Assembly: GCA_030526425.1 (NCBI GenBank) | Contig: JAUNCT010000002.1 | Coordinates: forward strand, 80,626-144,625 | Direction: 5' to 3' | Source: Clostridia bacterium | Lineage (GTDB): Bacteria > Bacillota > Clostridia > Christensenellales > CAG-138 | DNA: 64,000 bases | Shown here: piece by piece, positions 41,984 through 52,375 of the stretch | How positions within the stretch are numbered: the stretch's first letter is position 1 | How the letters are laid out: each line of letters begins with the position of its first letter | Program-made: the position numbers and the translations under genes | The notes under the pieces: model-generated | The model's database searches: none | The model's input: the letters and a program-made list of their open reading frames with translations, nothing else | What the model was told of the DNA's origin: nothing

Positions 41984-43063
41984 TCAGAAATCGTAATCCA
42001 CGCCGAGACCGGGTTTCTCGGTCAGAGTGTAGATACCGCCCTCGCGGGTGAAGCCGCCGGTCAGCCCGTCGTCACCGCCCTTGTAGAGCAAGAAGCTGTC
42101 GCAATCCGCTTCGACGATGGCGGGCTTTGCCGCAACGAGCGCGACCGCCGCCGCGATGCTGATCTTGTTTTCGGACATGCAGCCGACCATGCACTTCACG
42201 CCGTGCTCTGCCGCGATATCCGCGATCTTCGCGCCGTAATACAAGCCGCCGCACTTCATGAGCTTGATGTTGAAGTAATCGGCGCACTTGCCTTCCGCCG
42301 CACGCTTCGCGTCGAACACATCGTGGATGGATTCGTCGAGCATGATCTTGCATGCGGAGGTGTTCTTGCGCTTGATCTCGGCGGAACCGTCGAAATCCCA
42401 CCACGGGCGGAACTGCTCCGCAGCGTCGATGCCGAGCTTCTCGAACTCCGGCAGGCACTTGAGCGCCGTTTCCACCGTGTAGCCCTGGTTCGCGTCGATG
42501 CGGATGCGCACATCCTTGCCGACCGCCTTGCGGATGCGCCCGAGCGCATCGAGGTCGTGCGCGAGATCGTTGCCGATCTTCACCTTGAGGATGCGGAAGC
42601 CCTTGTTGAACACGTAGTCGCGCGCATAGGCCTCCATCTTTTCGGGCGTGTCGATGCCGATGGTGATGTCGGAAACGACGACCGGGTCCGTACCGCCGAG
42701 CAGCTTGTACACCGGCAAGCCCTGCGCTTTCCCCGCGATGTCGTACAGCGCAAGGTCGATGGCGCACTTGGCGGAACCGTTGCCGTGGTACATCGCGTCC
42801 ATCAGGGCGTGCGCCCCCGCGATGTCGAGCGGATCGTGACCGATGAGCGCCGCCGCGAACTCCTTCAGCACGCAGTGGCAGGTCTCGATGGATTCGCCCG
42901 TCACGAACGGCAGGGGCGCCGCGGAACCGATGCCCCAGATGCCGGCATCGGTCTCGACCTTGACGGACCAGGTGTCCGCCGTTTCGATCACGCCGAACGC
43001 GACGCGGAAGGGTTCTTCGAGCTTTGCGGAAAACTTTTCGATTTTGATATTTGAGATCTTCAT
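41984..43063 (-). CDS. Enolase-superfamily dipeptide epimerase (L-Ala-D/L-Glu type)
   Basis: 359-residue member of the muconate-lactonizing/dipeptide epimerase group. The barrel shows FRILKVKIGNDL near residue 155 (KxK catalytic lysine), RIRIDANQGYT near 185 (metal Asp), FRPWWDFDG near 215, KIMLDESIHDVFDA near 237 (metal Glu/Asp) and NIKLMKCGGLYYG near 262 (second lysine), then CMVGCMSENKISIAA. This composition fits L-Ala-D/L-Glu epimerases that act on murein-derived dipeptides. It is the last gene of the dppBCDF operon. Substrate is inferred from family and context. Confidence 0.88.
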   Translation of the reverse strand: MKISNIKIEKFSAKLEEPFRVAFGVIETADTWSVKVETDAGIWGIGSAAPLPFVTGESIETCHCVLKEFAAALIGHDPLDIAGAHALMDAMYHGNGSAKCAIDLALYDIAGKAQGLPVYKLLGGTDPVVVSDITIGIDTPEKMEAYARDYVFNKGFRILKVKIGNDLAHDLDALGRIRKAVGKDVRIRIDANQGYTVETALKCLPEFEKLGIDAAEQFRPWWDFDGSAEIKRKNTSACKIMLDESIHDVFDAKRAAEGKCADYFNIKLMKCGGLYYGAKIADIAAEHGVKCMVGCMSENKISIAAAVALVAAKPAIVEADCDSFLLYKGGDDGLTGGFTREGGIYTLTEKPGLGVDYDF

Positions 43064-43082
43064 CCGTTTTCTCCTTATTCTG

Positions 43083-44276
43083 TCAGCAAACGCGTTCGCC
43101 CGCCTGATACACGGCCTTCACGTTCTTGAGCGCGCCGATGTCCCGGGAGGGGTCGCCCGCCACGACGATGACGTCCGCGATATAGCCCTCGGCGATCTGC
43201 CCGAGGCGGTCGCCCATACCGAGGTAATCCGCGCAGTTCTTCGTCGCGCACTCCACGGCTTCCAGCGGGGTCAGCCCGCAGCGGACGAGGTATTCGCACT
43301 CGAGCGCGACCGGCGAAGCGCCCGTGTAGGTCGTGCAGTCGGTGTCCGTTCCGGTGCAGACGCGCACGCCCGTGTCGTACAGTGCGCGCAGGTTCGTCCG
43401 GTACGCTTCCGTCGCCTCTTCGAGGTACTGCATGACCGCGGGCTTTTCGGAAAGCGACAGCAGGTTGCCGATCTGTTTCTTGCCTTCTTCGTATACGTAA
43501 TTGAACACCAGCACCGTCGGCACCCAGGTGATGTCCTTTTCCGCCATGCGGCGCGCCTGTTCGACGGTGAGGTTCGTGCCGTGCTCGATGGAGTCGAAGC
43601 CCGCGAGGATCCCGTTTTCCATCGACTCGCCGTAGCCCGCGTGCAGTGCCGCTTTCTTGCCGAAGCGGTGGGTCTCCTCGGCGATGGCGGTCAGCTCCTC
43701 GAGGTTCAGCTCCGCGCCGCGGTAGCCTTCGCTCGACAGGGCTTTGATGCAGTCCGCGCCGTTCTTGAGGTTCAGCCGCACGGCCTTGCGGCATTCTTCA
43801 ACGCCGTCCGCTTCGATGCATGCACCGGGCAGCGCGTCCGCGCCGTGTCCGCCCGTCATGCAGATGCCCTGCAGGCAAGTGAAGATGCGGGGCGCCTTCA
43901 GGTACCCGTCCGCCGCGGCGCGCTTCAGCGCCGTGCCGATGCCGAAGCCGGAGCAGGCGTCGCGCACGGTCGTCACGCCCTGTTCGAGGGTCTTGCGCAT
44001 GCGGTCCGCCGCAAACAGCGCCTGCAGCGATTCGCGGTTCTGCTTGTCGTAATAATCTCCGTGCGCCGTGCAGAAGCCGAGGTGCACGTGCATGTCCGTC
44101 ATGCCGGGCATCAGGGTGCAGCCTTCGAACACCGCAACGGCTTCTTCGGGGAAGCGTTCCTTCAGTTCCTCCGGCGTGCCGATCGCGGCGATCCTTCCGC
44201 CGCGGATGCATACGGCCTGTCCTTCCGTCACCGTGACCCGGTCGCCCTTGACGATCCGGTCTGTCTGAACGATCAT
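43083..44276 (-). CDS. Metal-dependent amidohydrolase (imidazolonepropionase/Xaa-Pro dipeptidase-like)
   Basis: 397-residue amidohydrolase-superfamily enzyme. HxH metal site in MPGMTDMHVHLGF near residue 57, further ligands in KKAALHAGYGES near 200 and GFDSIEHGTNLTVEQ near 220, final Asp in VCTGTDTDCTTY near 310, then LTPLEAVECATKNCADYLGM and ADVIVVAGDPSRDI, typical of the Amidohydro_1 group that includes microbial prolidase-like dipeptidases. ATG 44276 follows AAAGGACAG. Placed between DppF and the dipeptide epimerase, so dipeptide or N-acyl-amino-acid hydrolysis is likely; exact substrate open. Confidence 0.85.
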   Translation of the reverse strand: MIVQTDRIVKGDRVTVTEGQAVCIRGGRIAAIGTPEELKERFPEEAVAVFEGCTLMPGMTDMHVHLGFCTAHGDYYDKQNRESLQALFAADRMRKTLEQGVTTVRDACSGFGIGTALKRAAADGYLKAPRIFTCLQGICMTGGHGADALPGACIEADGVEECRKAVRLNLKNGADCIKALSSEGYRGAELNLEELTAIAEETHRFGKKAALHAGYGESMENGILAGFDSIEHGTNLTVEQARRMAEKDITWVPTVLVFNYVYEEGKKQIGNLLSLSEKPAVMQYLEEATEAYRTNLRALYDTGVRVCTGTDTDCTTYTGASPVALECEYLVRCGLTPLEAVECATKNCADYLGMGDRLGQIAEGYIADVIVVAGDPSRDIGALKNVKAVYQAGERVC

Positions 44277-44331
44277 ATCCGTTCTGTCCTTTCCGTGTTG
44301 TATGTACTTTGTTTCCGGAAGCCGCAGCCGC

Positions 44332-45309
44332 TCAAAGGTGCTTGCGGCAGCGGCAGATATGTCCGTCTCCGAGGTCGGCGAACGCCGGCGCTTCCGCCTT
44401 GCACGCCTCCTCCGCATAGGGGCAGCGCGCGGCGAAGCGGCAGCCCGAAGGCACATCCGTCGGCGAGGGTACGTCCCCCGTGAGGATGATGCGCTGCTTA
44501 TTGCGCTTTTCCTCGGGTGTGAACGCGGGCGCTGCCGAAAGCAGTGCCTGCGTGTACGGGTGTGCGGGCGCGCCGAAGATCTGCTCCTTCGTGCCGTACT
44601 CCACGATCTGCCCGAGATACATCACCGCGACGGAGTCCGAAATGAACCGCACGATGTTCAGGTCGTGCGAGATGAACAGGTAGGTCAGCCCGCGCGCCTC
44701 CTGCAGGTCCTTCAGCAGGTTGATGATCTGCGCCTGGATGGAAACATCCAGCGCGGAGACCGCCTCGTCGAGTACGATGAAATCCGGGTCCGTCGCCAAC
44801 GCGCGGGCGATGCAGATGCGCTGCCGCTGTCCGCCCGAAAACTGGTGCGCATAGCGGTACGCCTGGTCGGGGAACAAGCCGCACTGCTGCATGAGGTCCG
44901 CCACGCGGTCGCCGACCTCGCTCTTGTTCTCATACAGTTTATACGCGAGGATGCCCTCCGCGATGATATCGGAAACGTTCATCCGCGGGTCCAGCGAGGA
45001 GAAGGGGTCCTGAAAGACCATCTGCATCCTGCGGCGGAGATCCCGCGCGCGCTCCTTCGGCACGCTGCCGGTTTCCGTTCCGTCGAACCATATCTCACCG
45101 GAGGTCCGCGGGGTCAGCCCGAGCAGCACGCGCCCGACGGTGCTCTTGCCGCAGCCGGATTCGCCGACGAGACCGAGCACCTCGCCCTTTTTGATGGAAA
45201 AGCTCACATCATCGGCGGCGTGCACCTCCGCCACGGTGCGGTTCAGAAAGCCGCCCGTCACGGGGAAATATTTTTTCAGATGTTTGACTTCGAGTAAATT
45301 GTTCTGCAT
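44332..45309 (-). CDS. dppF: Dipeptide ABC transporter ATPase, DppF/OppF type
   Basis: 325-residue ATPase. N-terminal LLEVKHLKKYFPVTGGFLNRTVAEVHAADDVSF is characteristic of the F subunit. Walker A GESGCGKSTVGRVLLGL near residue 47, signature QFSGGQRQRICIARAL near 150, Walker B FIVLDEAVSALD near 172, and the C-terminal oligopeptide domain with the cysteine motif GCRFAARCPYAEEACK near 295. Pairs with DppD ten bases upstream. Confidence 0.93.
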   Translation of the reverse strand: MQNNLLEVKHLKKYFPVTGGFLNRTVAEVHAADDVSFSIKKGEVLGLVGESGCGKSTVGRVLLGLTPRTSGEIWFDGTETGSVPKERARDLRRRMQMVFQDPFSSLDPRMNVSDIIAEGILAYKLYENKSEVGDRVADLMQQCGLFPDQAYRYAHQFSGGQRQRICIARALATDPDFIVLDEAVSALDVSIQAQIINLLKDLQEARGLTYLFISHDLNIVRFISDSVAVMYLGQIVEYGTKEQIFGAPAHPYTQALLSAAPAFTPEEKRNKQRIILTGDVPSPTDVPSGCRFAARCPYAEEACKAEAPAFADLGDGHICRCRKHL

Positions 45310-45318
45310 ATCGGCTTC

Positions 45319-46314
<996 letters not shown>

Positions 46315-46324
46315 ACGGCGGTCC

Positions 46325-47212
46325 TCAGTTCTTCATTCTCGGGTCCAGCGCGTCTCTGAGACCGTCGCCGACGAGGTTCAGCGACAGCGCGCACAGCACG
46401 ATCGCAAGCCCGGGGAAGGCGAGCAGGTAGGGCTGGTTCATCATGAAATCGCGCGCCTCGTTCAGCATGGCGCCCCATTCCGGCACCGGCGCCTGCACGC
46501 CCATGCCCACGAACGAAAGGCTCGCGGCGGTCAGCATCATCGAGGCGACGTTCATGCTCGCCTGAACGATGATCGGTCCCATGGCGTTCGGCAAAACGTG
46601 TCCGAACAGGATGCCCGCATCGCTCCTGCCGCAAAGGCGGGCGGCGTGGATGTAATCGCGGTCGGCGATCGACAGAACGACCGAACGGACGATGCGGATA
46701 TACGACGGTACCGAGATCACCGTGATCGCGATGATGAGGTTCACCATGTTCGCCCCGAGCGCGGCGACGACCGCAAGCGCGAACAGGATCGCGGGGACGG
46801 AGGTCAGTACGTCGCAAAGGCGCATCACGATGCTGTCGAACAGCTTACCGAAATAACCGCACGCGGCGCCGACGATCCCGCCGATGATCACGGAGATGAG
46901 CGTTGTGCCGATGCCGAGGGAAAGCGAGCGGCGGCTGCCGTGCACGATCCTTGCGAACACATCGCGGCCGAACTTGTCCGTGCCGAACGGGTGCCCGGCG
47001 GAGGGCGGCTTCAGGCGGTTCGCGGCGCTCTGCTGCAGCGCGTCCGCATACGGAACGATCAGGTCGGCGAAGACCGCCACCAGAACGAATACGGTCAGAA
47101 TGACGAGACCGAGCATCGCGGCCTTGTTTTTGCGGTACAGGCGCCAGGTGTCGGCGGCGTGTTCGCGCCGCATGGCCCTGCGGTTCAGTTTTCTTTCTTC
47201 GGTTTGGTTCAT
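46325..47212 (-). CDS. dppC: Dipeptide ABC transporter permease, DppC type
   Basis: 295-residue permease with a basic N-terminal segment (MNQTEERKLNRRAMRREHAADTWRLYRKNK), helix 1 at ~33-53, the GTDKFGRDVFARIVHGSRRSL motif near residue 78 and the EAA-type loop YIHAARLCGRSDAGIL near 190. Ends with NLVGDGLRDALDPRMKN as in other DppC proteins. Operon partner of DppB ten bases upstream. Confidence 0.92.
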   Translation of the reverse strand: MNQTEERKLNRRAMRREHAADTWRLYRKNKAAMLGLVILTVFVLVAVFADLIVPYADALQQSAANRLKPPSAGHPFGTDKFGRDVFARIVHGSRRSLSLGIGTTLISVIIGGIVGAACGYFGKLFDSIVMRLCDVLTSVPAILFALAVVAALGANMVNLIIAITVISVPSYIRIVRSVVLSIADRDYIHAARLCGRSDAGILFGHVLPNAMGPIIVQASMNVASMMLTAASLSFVGMGVQAPVPEWGAMLNEARDFMMNQPYLLAFPGLAIVLCALSLNLVGDGLRDALDPRMKN

Positions 47213-47222
47213 GCGCGTTACC

Positions 47223-48152
47223 TCATCGGGTCATCCGCTCGCGGATGCGCGGATCGACCGCGGCGTACAGAATGTCCACCAAGATCATGGCAAGACAGAA
47301 AAACAACGAAAGCACGATCGTCGACGACATCACCACCGGGATGTCCTTCGAGCGGATCGCAGTGAGGATATAGGTGCCCATGCCCGGCAGCTGGTACACG
47401 CTCTCGACGACGACCGCACCGCCGAACACCGTGCCGGCGTTGATGCCGAGCACCGTGATCACGGGCAGCACCGCGTTCTTGAACGCGTGCTTCCAGATGA
47501 TGCGCCCCTTCGTGCAGCCCTTCGCCTTCGCGGTGCGCACGAAATCGCAGCGGACGGCCTCGAGCATCGTCGTGCGGGTCAGGCGCTGCACGCTCACGAG
47601 CGTCGCAAGGCTCAGCGACACCACAGGCAGCACATAGCCCTTCCAGTCCGCAAGACCGAAGGTCGGGAACCACCCGAGCGTGAGACCGAACACGTAAATG
47701 AGCACCATGCCGAGGAAGAACGCCGGCACCGACGCGAAGAGGATCGCCGTCACCGAGCTGAAGGTGTCGATGAACGAATACTGCTTCGCCGCCGCCAGCA
47801 CCCCGAGCAAGATCCCCAGCACGCTCGAAATGACGAACGCGATCCCGCCGACGCGCAGCGTGGTGGGCAGTCTGCCCGCAAGCTCCGTCACGAACGGCTG
47901 ACGCGTGCGGTAGCTGCTGCCGAGGTCCCCTTGCAGAAGGTCGCCGCAGTAGCGCACGAAGCGTTCGAAGAACGGGCGGTCGTAGCCCAGCTCGTGGTTC
48001 AGCTGGTCGACCTGCTCCTGCGTGGCGCTCATGCCGAGGATCGTCCGCCCCGGCGTACCGGGCGTGAAGTTCATGATCGTGAATACAATAAAAATGACCC
48101 CCAAAAGGATCGGGATCATCAGCAGCAAACGTTTCAAAACGTATTTCAGCAT
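47223..48152 (-). CDS. dppB: Dipeptide ABC transporter permease, DppB type
   Basis: 309-residue permease. N-terminus MLKYVLKRLLLMIPILLGVIFIVF is the standard DppB helix 1, followed by FTPGTPGRTILG, FERFVRYCGDLLQGDLGSSYRTRQP and the EAA loop FVRTAKAKGCTKGRI near residue 198. First gene of the operon, with a promoter at 48247-48275; the binding protein for this system is encoded divergently at 48.4 kb. Confidence 0.92.
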   Translation of the reverse strand: MLKYVLKRLLLMIPILLGVIFIVFTIMNFTPGTPGRTILGMSATQEQVDQLNHELGYDRPFFERFVRYCGDLLQGDLGSSYRTRQPFVTELAGRLPTTLRVGGIAFVISSVLGILLGVLAAAKQYSFIDTFSSVTAILFASVPAFFLGMVLIYVFGLTLGWFPTFGLADWKGYVLPVVSLSLATLVSVQRLTRTTMLEAVRCDFVRTAKAKGCTKGRIIWKHAFKNAVLPVITVLGINAGTVFGGAVVVESVYQLPGMGTYILTAIRSKDIPVVMSSTIVLSLFFCLAMILVDILYAAVDPRIRERMTR

Positions 48153-48246
48153 CCAAAGCTCCTGTTGGTTTCATATCCGTTCCGTATCATGGGAAAGCAG
48201 TGCAACGACCGTTCTCTCCTCCGATATACGGAAACCTCACTATTAT

Positions 48247-48275
48247 CGCATACTTTTACGCGTGAAACAAGTCAA
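48247..48275 (-). promoter_or_regulatory. Promoter of the dppBCDF operon
   Basis: Minus strand TTGACT (48275-48270), 17-base spacer, TATGCG (48252-48247). It shares an AT-rich divergent region with the binding-protein promoter. Confidence 0.6.
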
Positions 48276-48315
48276 AAAAGCAATTATTGTATATCATACA
48301 TCATATATAATTGTC

Positions 48316-48344
48316 TTGATTATTTCTTTTCGCTATAGTATGAT
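48316..48344 (+). promoter_or_regulatory. Promoter of the binding protein-peptidase-transaminase operon
   Basis: TTGATT (48316-48321), 17-base spacer, TATGAT (48339-48344). Upstream is an AT-rich tract with overlapping ATATCATAC/ATCATATATAA repeats that may bind a shared regulator. Confidence 0.75.
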
Positions 48345-48401
48345 ATAGGAACGTCACTTCTCCGCCCCGGCGGAGCAACATACAGAAAGGGTAACAAAAC
48401 A

Positions 48402-49922
48402 ATGCACAACATGAAGAGATTCTTCGCACTTCTCATGGCTGCGGCGATGGTTCTCGCCATGGCCGTTTCCGCGACCGCGACCGCTGCGGACGACACGCTC
48501 CGCATCCGCGTCAACGACTCCTTCGCGACCCTCGACCCGCAGGGCTGGGCGCTCGATACCGACCGCATGCTTTGCCGTCAGGTCTACGAACCCCTCGTCG
48601 AGTACGCGGACGACACGACCGAGCTGTTCGTTCTGGCGTCCGGTTACACCATCTCCGACGACGGAAAGAGCTACACCTTCGCCCTCCGCAGCGGCGTGAA
48701 CTTCTCCAACGGCGATCCGATGACCGCTTCCGACGTCAAGTTCTCCATCGAGCGTGCGAAGAACAGCGCGTATCTTTCCAGCATGATGACCCTCATCGAG
48801 AGCGTCGTTGCGGACGATGCGGCGAACACCGTCACCGTCACCATGCCCACCGCGGCCCCCGGCCTCATCGAGGCGATGTCCTATGTGTACGTCGTCAATC
48901 AGGACTGGGTCGAGCAGAACGCCGATGAGACCGGCGCGCTCGGCGTGAAGACCTGCGGCACCGGCGCTTACATGCTCAAGGATTTCACGCAGGACGTTTC
49001 CGTCACCTTCGAAAAGAACCCCGGCTACTGGGGCACCCCGGCGAACATCGCCAACCTGCAGTTCATGCTCGTCACCGATGAGAACACCGCGCTGACTGCG
49101 TTCCAGGCGGGCGAACTCGATGTCGCGAAGTTCTCCACCAACTCCCAGAACTGGGCGGGCATCAAGTCCAACGCGGCGTTCACCACCGCAGAGCTTGCGA
49201 CCAACCACGTCACCTACTTCGTGTTCAACATGAACCAGGCGCCCTTCAACGATGTCCGCGTCCGTCAGGCGATCGCCTGCGCCGCGAACCGCGAGGACAT
49301 GATCCTCTTCGCGATGGACGGTTTCGGCGCACCCACCTACAGCGTCGTCACCCCGTACATGACCGGCTACGCCGAGATCGAACCCTCCTGCAACTATGAT
49401 CTCGACCGCGCGGCGGCTCTCCTTGCGGAAGCCGGCTATCCGAACGGCGCGGGTCTCAGCTTCGAACTGCAGACCCTTGCGGGTTCCTACTTCGAGGATT
49501 GCGCCGTCGCGCTGCAGGGCGCTCTCCAGATGCTCGGCATCGACTGCACCGTGACCCCCCTCGAGGCGAACACCCTCATCGGCAACGGCATGAGCGGCAG
49601 CTTCCAGATGCTGACCATCGGCCAGTCCAACACCTACGACATGAACTGGCTCTCCACCTACTACGGTACCGAGAGCATCGGCGCGCTGAACATGGCGCAG
49701 TACTCCGACGCCGCAGTCGATGAGAAGATGGCCGCTGCCGCCGTCTGCACCGACGCCGAAGCCCGCGTTGCGATGTACAAGGATATCCTCACGACCGTCG
49801 ATGCGGCATGCGCTTACCTGCCCCTGTTCAACAAGACCCTGTGCGTCGCCTGGAATGCGAACCTTGACTACGCGCACTCCGTCCACCAGGTCCCGAACTA
49901 CGCTGTCGCGAGCTGGAAATAA
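48402..49922 (+). CDS. Extracellular peptide-binding protein, SBP family 5
   Basis: 506-residue binding protein. Signal peptide MHNMKRFFALLMAAAMVLAMAVSATATA|A without lipobox. Family 5 landmarks: LRIRVNDSFATLDPQGWALDTDRML near residue 33, LRSGVNFSNGDPMTASDVKFSIERAKN near 95, GTGAYMLKDF near 190, MNQAPFNDVRVRQAIACAANREDMI near 275. GAAAGGG lies about ten bases before ATG. It diverges from dppBCDF and most probably serves it; it is followed 12 bases later by a serine peptidase. Confidence 0.9.
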   Translation: MHNMKRFFALLMAAAMVLAMAVSATATAADDTLRIRVNDSFATLDPQGWALDTDRMLCRQVYEPLVEYADDTTELFVLASGYTISDDGKSYTFALRSGVNFSNGDPMTASDVKFSIERAKNSAYLSSMMTLIESVVADDAANTVTVTMPTAAPGLIEAMSYVYVVNQDWVEQNADETGALGVKTCGTGAYMLKDFTQDVSVTFEKNPGYWGTPANIANLQFMLVTDENTALTAFQAGELDVAKFSTNSQNWAGIKSNAAFTTAELATNHVTYFVFNMNQAPFNDVRVRQAIACAANREDMILFAMDGFGAPTYSVVTPYMTGYAEIEPSCNYDLDRAAALLAEAGYPNGAGLSFELQTLAGSYFEDCAVALQGALQMLGIDCTVTPLEANTLIGNGMSGSFQMLTIGQSNTYDMNWLSTYYGTESIGALNMAQYSDAAVDEKMAAAAVCTDAEARVAMYKDILTTVDAACAYLPLFNKTLCVAWNANLDYAHSVHQVPNYAVASWK

Positions 49923-49934
49923 GAGGACGCAAGC

Positions 49935-51386
49935 ATGACGATCCCGGAATTGCAGCAAGCGCTCGACCGGGTGCGGGAGACCTTCCGCGTCCCCGGGTAC
50001 AGCGTCACGGTCACCGTCGGCGGTAAGCCCGTGACCTTTACCGGCGGCTATTCCGATATCGAACAGCAACAGAGACCCGATGGCAACACCCTGTTTGCCA
50101 TCGGGTCTTGTACAAAATCCTTCGTTGCGGGCACGATCTGCGCGCTCGCCGATGAAGGGCTCCTCAAGCTGGACGATACCGTGAAAGCGTACATCCCCGA
50201 ATTCTCGATGTACGACCGCTATGTTTCCGAAAACCTGACCATCCGCGATATGCTCTGCCACCGCTGCGGTCTGCCGCGCCATGAGCTGAGCTGGTACGGG
50301 CGCCTCTCCACCCTCACCGAGGCGGAGATCATCCGCGGTCTCGCCTACCTCCGCCCGAACGTCCCCTTCCGCTACAAGTGGCAGTACTCGAACCAGATGT
50401 TCGCGCTTGCGGGCTTCCTCATCACCCGCGTCACCGGGCTTACCTGGCAGGACGCGGTGCGCAAGTACATCTTCACGCCCCTCGGCATCACCCGCTGCGC
50501 CTTCTCCCCCGCGGAGGCCAAGGCGCTCGGCAACTGCGCGGAGCCCTACCTTTACGACAAGGAGAAGGCTGCCCACTACCGTGTCCCGCACGCGGATATC
50601 GGCGCGATGGGTGCCGCGGGCTCCCTCTACCTCTCCACCGAAGAGCTGAACAAGTGGGACCGCATGCTGCTCGGCAAGGGCGTATTCGAAGGCAAGCGCG
50701 TCCTGTCCGAAGCGATGGTGCATGAGATGCTGTCGGCGCAGATGCTCCGCGGGCGCGAATCCGAAGCTCCCTGCCTCACGCCGCTCGTCAAGTCCCACGC
50801 CTACGGTCTCGGTCTCATGACGGAGACCTTCCGCGGGCACGAGCTCGTCCATCACGGCGGGCACATCGACGGCTTCATGGCGGACCAGAGCATCCTCCCG
50901 GAGGATGGCTTCGCCATCTCCATCCTCACGAACGTCGGGATGATCCGCGGCGCGCAGGTCATGCGCTATGTTGCGGTCGAGACCCTCCTCGGCGGCGGTG
51001 AGGATCTCTGCGCCGGCATGCACGACTTCTACGAGAACGCCGCGGCGAAGCAGGCGGAAAGCAACGAAAAGCTCTGGGCGGAACGCCCGGCAAACGCGCC
51101 CTGCCCCATCCCCGCCGAAAAGATCGCCGGCACCTACCGCGACGAGGGCTACGGCACCATGACCATCCGCCCCGCGGAAGGCTCCGACCTTGCGATCGAG
51201 TACGGCGACGTCACGCTGACCGCGAAGCATTATGCACACGAGTATTATTACATCGAGATCCCCGCTCTGATGCCCGGCGTGCTGTTCCCCGCCAAGGTCT
51301 CCTACGACATCCGTTCCGAAGTCAACGGATTCTACGCGTGGTTCGACAACGAGGGCACGGAACCGATCCGCTTCCGCCGCGTCTGA
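49935..51386 (+). CDS. Serine hydrolase of the beta-lactamase/peptidase S12 family
   Basis: 483-residue penicillin-binding-fold hydrolase. Active-site serine in FAIGSCTKSFVAG near residue 57 (S-x-x-K), second motif KWQYSNQMFALAGFL near 151 (Y-x-N), third HHGGHIDGFMADQ near 303 (HxG replacing KTG, as in class C-like esterases and D-aminopeptidases). A C-terminal ~120-residue lipocalin-like domain follows (AEKIAGTYRDEGYGTMTIRPAE). No signal peptide is visible, so it appears cytoplasmic and could act on imported D-amino-acid peptides. In-operon with the binding protein and the D-amino-acid transaminase. Confidence 0.88.
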   Translation: MTIPELQQALDRVRETFRVPGYSVTVTVGGKPVTFTGGYSDIEQQQRPDGNTLFAIGSCTKSFVAGTICALADEGLLKLDDTVKAYIPEFSMYDRYVSENLTIRDMLCHRCGLPRHELSWYGRLSTLTEAEIIRGLAYLRPNVPFRYKWQYSNQMFALAGFLITRVTGLTWQDAVRKYIFTPLGITRCAFSPAEAKALGNCAEPYLYDKEKAAHYRVPHADIGAMGAAGSLYLSTEELNKWDRMLLGKGVFEGKRVLSEAMVHEMLSAQMLRGRESEAPCLTPLVKSHAYGLGLMTETFRGHELVHHGGHIDGFMADQSILPEDGFAISILTNVGMIRGAQVMRYVAVETLLGGGEDLCAGMHDFYENAAAKQAESNEKLWAERPANAPCPIPAEKIAGTYRDEGYGTMTIRPAEGSDLAIEYGDVTLTAKHYAHEYYYIEIPALMPGVLFPAKVSYDIRSEVNGFYAWFDNEGTEPIRFRRV

Positions 51387-51401
51387 AACGGAGAGTATGT
51401 C

Positions 51402-52244
51402 ATGAAAAACGTCGGTTATTACAACGGTGAGCTCGGTCCCCTCGAGGAAATGAAGGTCCCCATGCTCGACCGCGCGGTCTACTTCGGCGATGGCGTGTAC
51501 GACGCCACGACGTTCCGGAACGGGCACATCTTCGGCAAGGAAGACCACCTCGACCGGTTTTACAACAGCTGCGCGCTCATCGGCATCCGCTTCCCGCTCA
51601 CGCGGGAGGAGCTCACCCGGGAGCTTCTGCGGGTCGTCGAAGCGAACGAGTGCGACCACGGCATGCTGTACTGGCAGGCCTCCCGCGGGACGGCGTTCCG
51701 CGACCATGCGTACGCGGAGGATATGCGTCCGAACCTCATGATCTTCACGACGCCCTACGACCTGTGGCCGATGGACCGCACGATGGACCTCATCTCCGTC
51801 GAAGACACGCGGTTCCTGCACTGCAACATCAAAACGCTGAACCTGCTGCCGAGCGTCATGGCGTATCAGCAGGCCGTCAACGCCGGTTGCCACGAGGCGG
51901 TGTTCCACCGCGGCGGCCGCGTGACCGAGTGCGCGCACTCGAACGTGCTCATGCTCAAAAACGGCGTTCTGTGCACGCCCCCGCGCGACAACCTGATCCT
52001 CCCCGGCATCACGCTGAAGCACCTGCTCGGGTTCGCGGAACAGCTCGGCATCCCCGTTTCAGAAGCCCCCTTCACGCTGGACGAGCTCCGCACGGCAGAC
52101 GAGGTGATCGTTTCGAACAGCGGCGCGCTCTGCGCCCGCGCGGTCACGCTCGACGGCAAGCCCGTCGGCGGCAAAGACCCGGAACGGCTCCGCGCCCTCC
52201 GGGAAGCCTATTCCGCCCGCTACCTTGCGGAAACCGGAAACTGA
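51402..52244 (+). CDS. dat: Class IV aminotransferase, D-amino-acid transaminase type
   Basis: 280-residue PLP enzyme of the fold-type IV group. DRAVYFGDGVYDATTFRNGHIFGKEDHLDRFYNSC near residue 24 closely follows the D-alanine aminotransferase pattern. PLP lysine is in CNIKTLNLLPSVMAYQQA near 145, then EAVFHRGGRVTECAHSNVLML near 172 and the phosphate-binding ILPGITLKHLL near 205. It exchanges amino groups between D-amino acids and 2-oxoacids. Sits 15 bases after the S12 peptidase. Branched-chain or aminodeoxychorismate lyase roles are less likely but not excluded. Confidence 0.85.
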   Translation: MKNVGYYNGELGPLEEMKVPMLDRAVYFGDGVYDATTFRNGHIFGKEDHLDRFYNSCALIGIRFPLTREELTRELLRVVEANECDHGMLYWQASRGTAFRDHAYAEDMRPNLMIFTTPYDLWPMDRTMDLISVEDTRFLHCNIKTLNLLPSVMAYQQAVNAGCHEAVFHRGGRVTECAHSNVLMLKNGVLCTPPRDNLILPGITLKHLLGFAEQLGIPVSEAPFTLDELRTADEVIVSNSGALCARAVTLDGKPVGGKDPERLRALREAYSARYLAETGN

Positions 52245-52249
52245 ACCTC

Positions 52250-52290
52250 ACACCGAAGCGTCCTTTTCCTGCGAGAGGGCGCTTCGTGTA
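52250..52290 (+). terminator. Terminator after the transaminase gene
   Basis: ACACCGAAGCGTCC pairs with GGGCGCTTCGTGT (52250-52263 / 52277-52289) with one mismatch; a short TATTTC follows. Weak U-tract. Confidence 0.55.
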
Positions 52291-52303
52291 TTTCGCGGTG
52301 CGC

Positions 52304-52332
52304 TTGAATCCGGCATTGATTCGTAATACAAT
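52304..52332 (+). promoter_or_regulatory. Promoter of the nucleotidyltransferase gene
   Basis: TTGAAT (52304-52309), 17-base spacer, TACAAT (52327-52332), about 44 bases before the start codon. Confidence 0.7.
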
Positions 52333-52375
52333 AAAGAAAGATTCCCAACAAGATCACGAAAGGAAGATACAGACT

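Noticed and set aside
48354..52022. Minus-strand open frame of 1222 codons opposite the binding protein, S12 peptidase and transaminase genes
   Set aside because: Same cause: codon bias of three real plus-strand genes keeps the opposite strand open. No recognisable domains.
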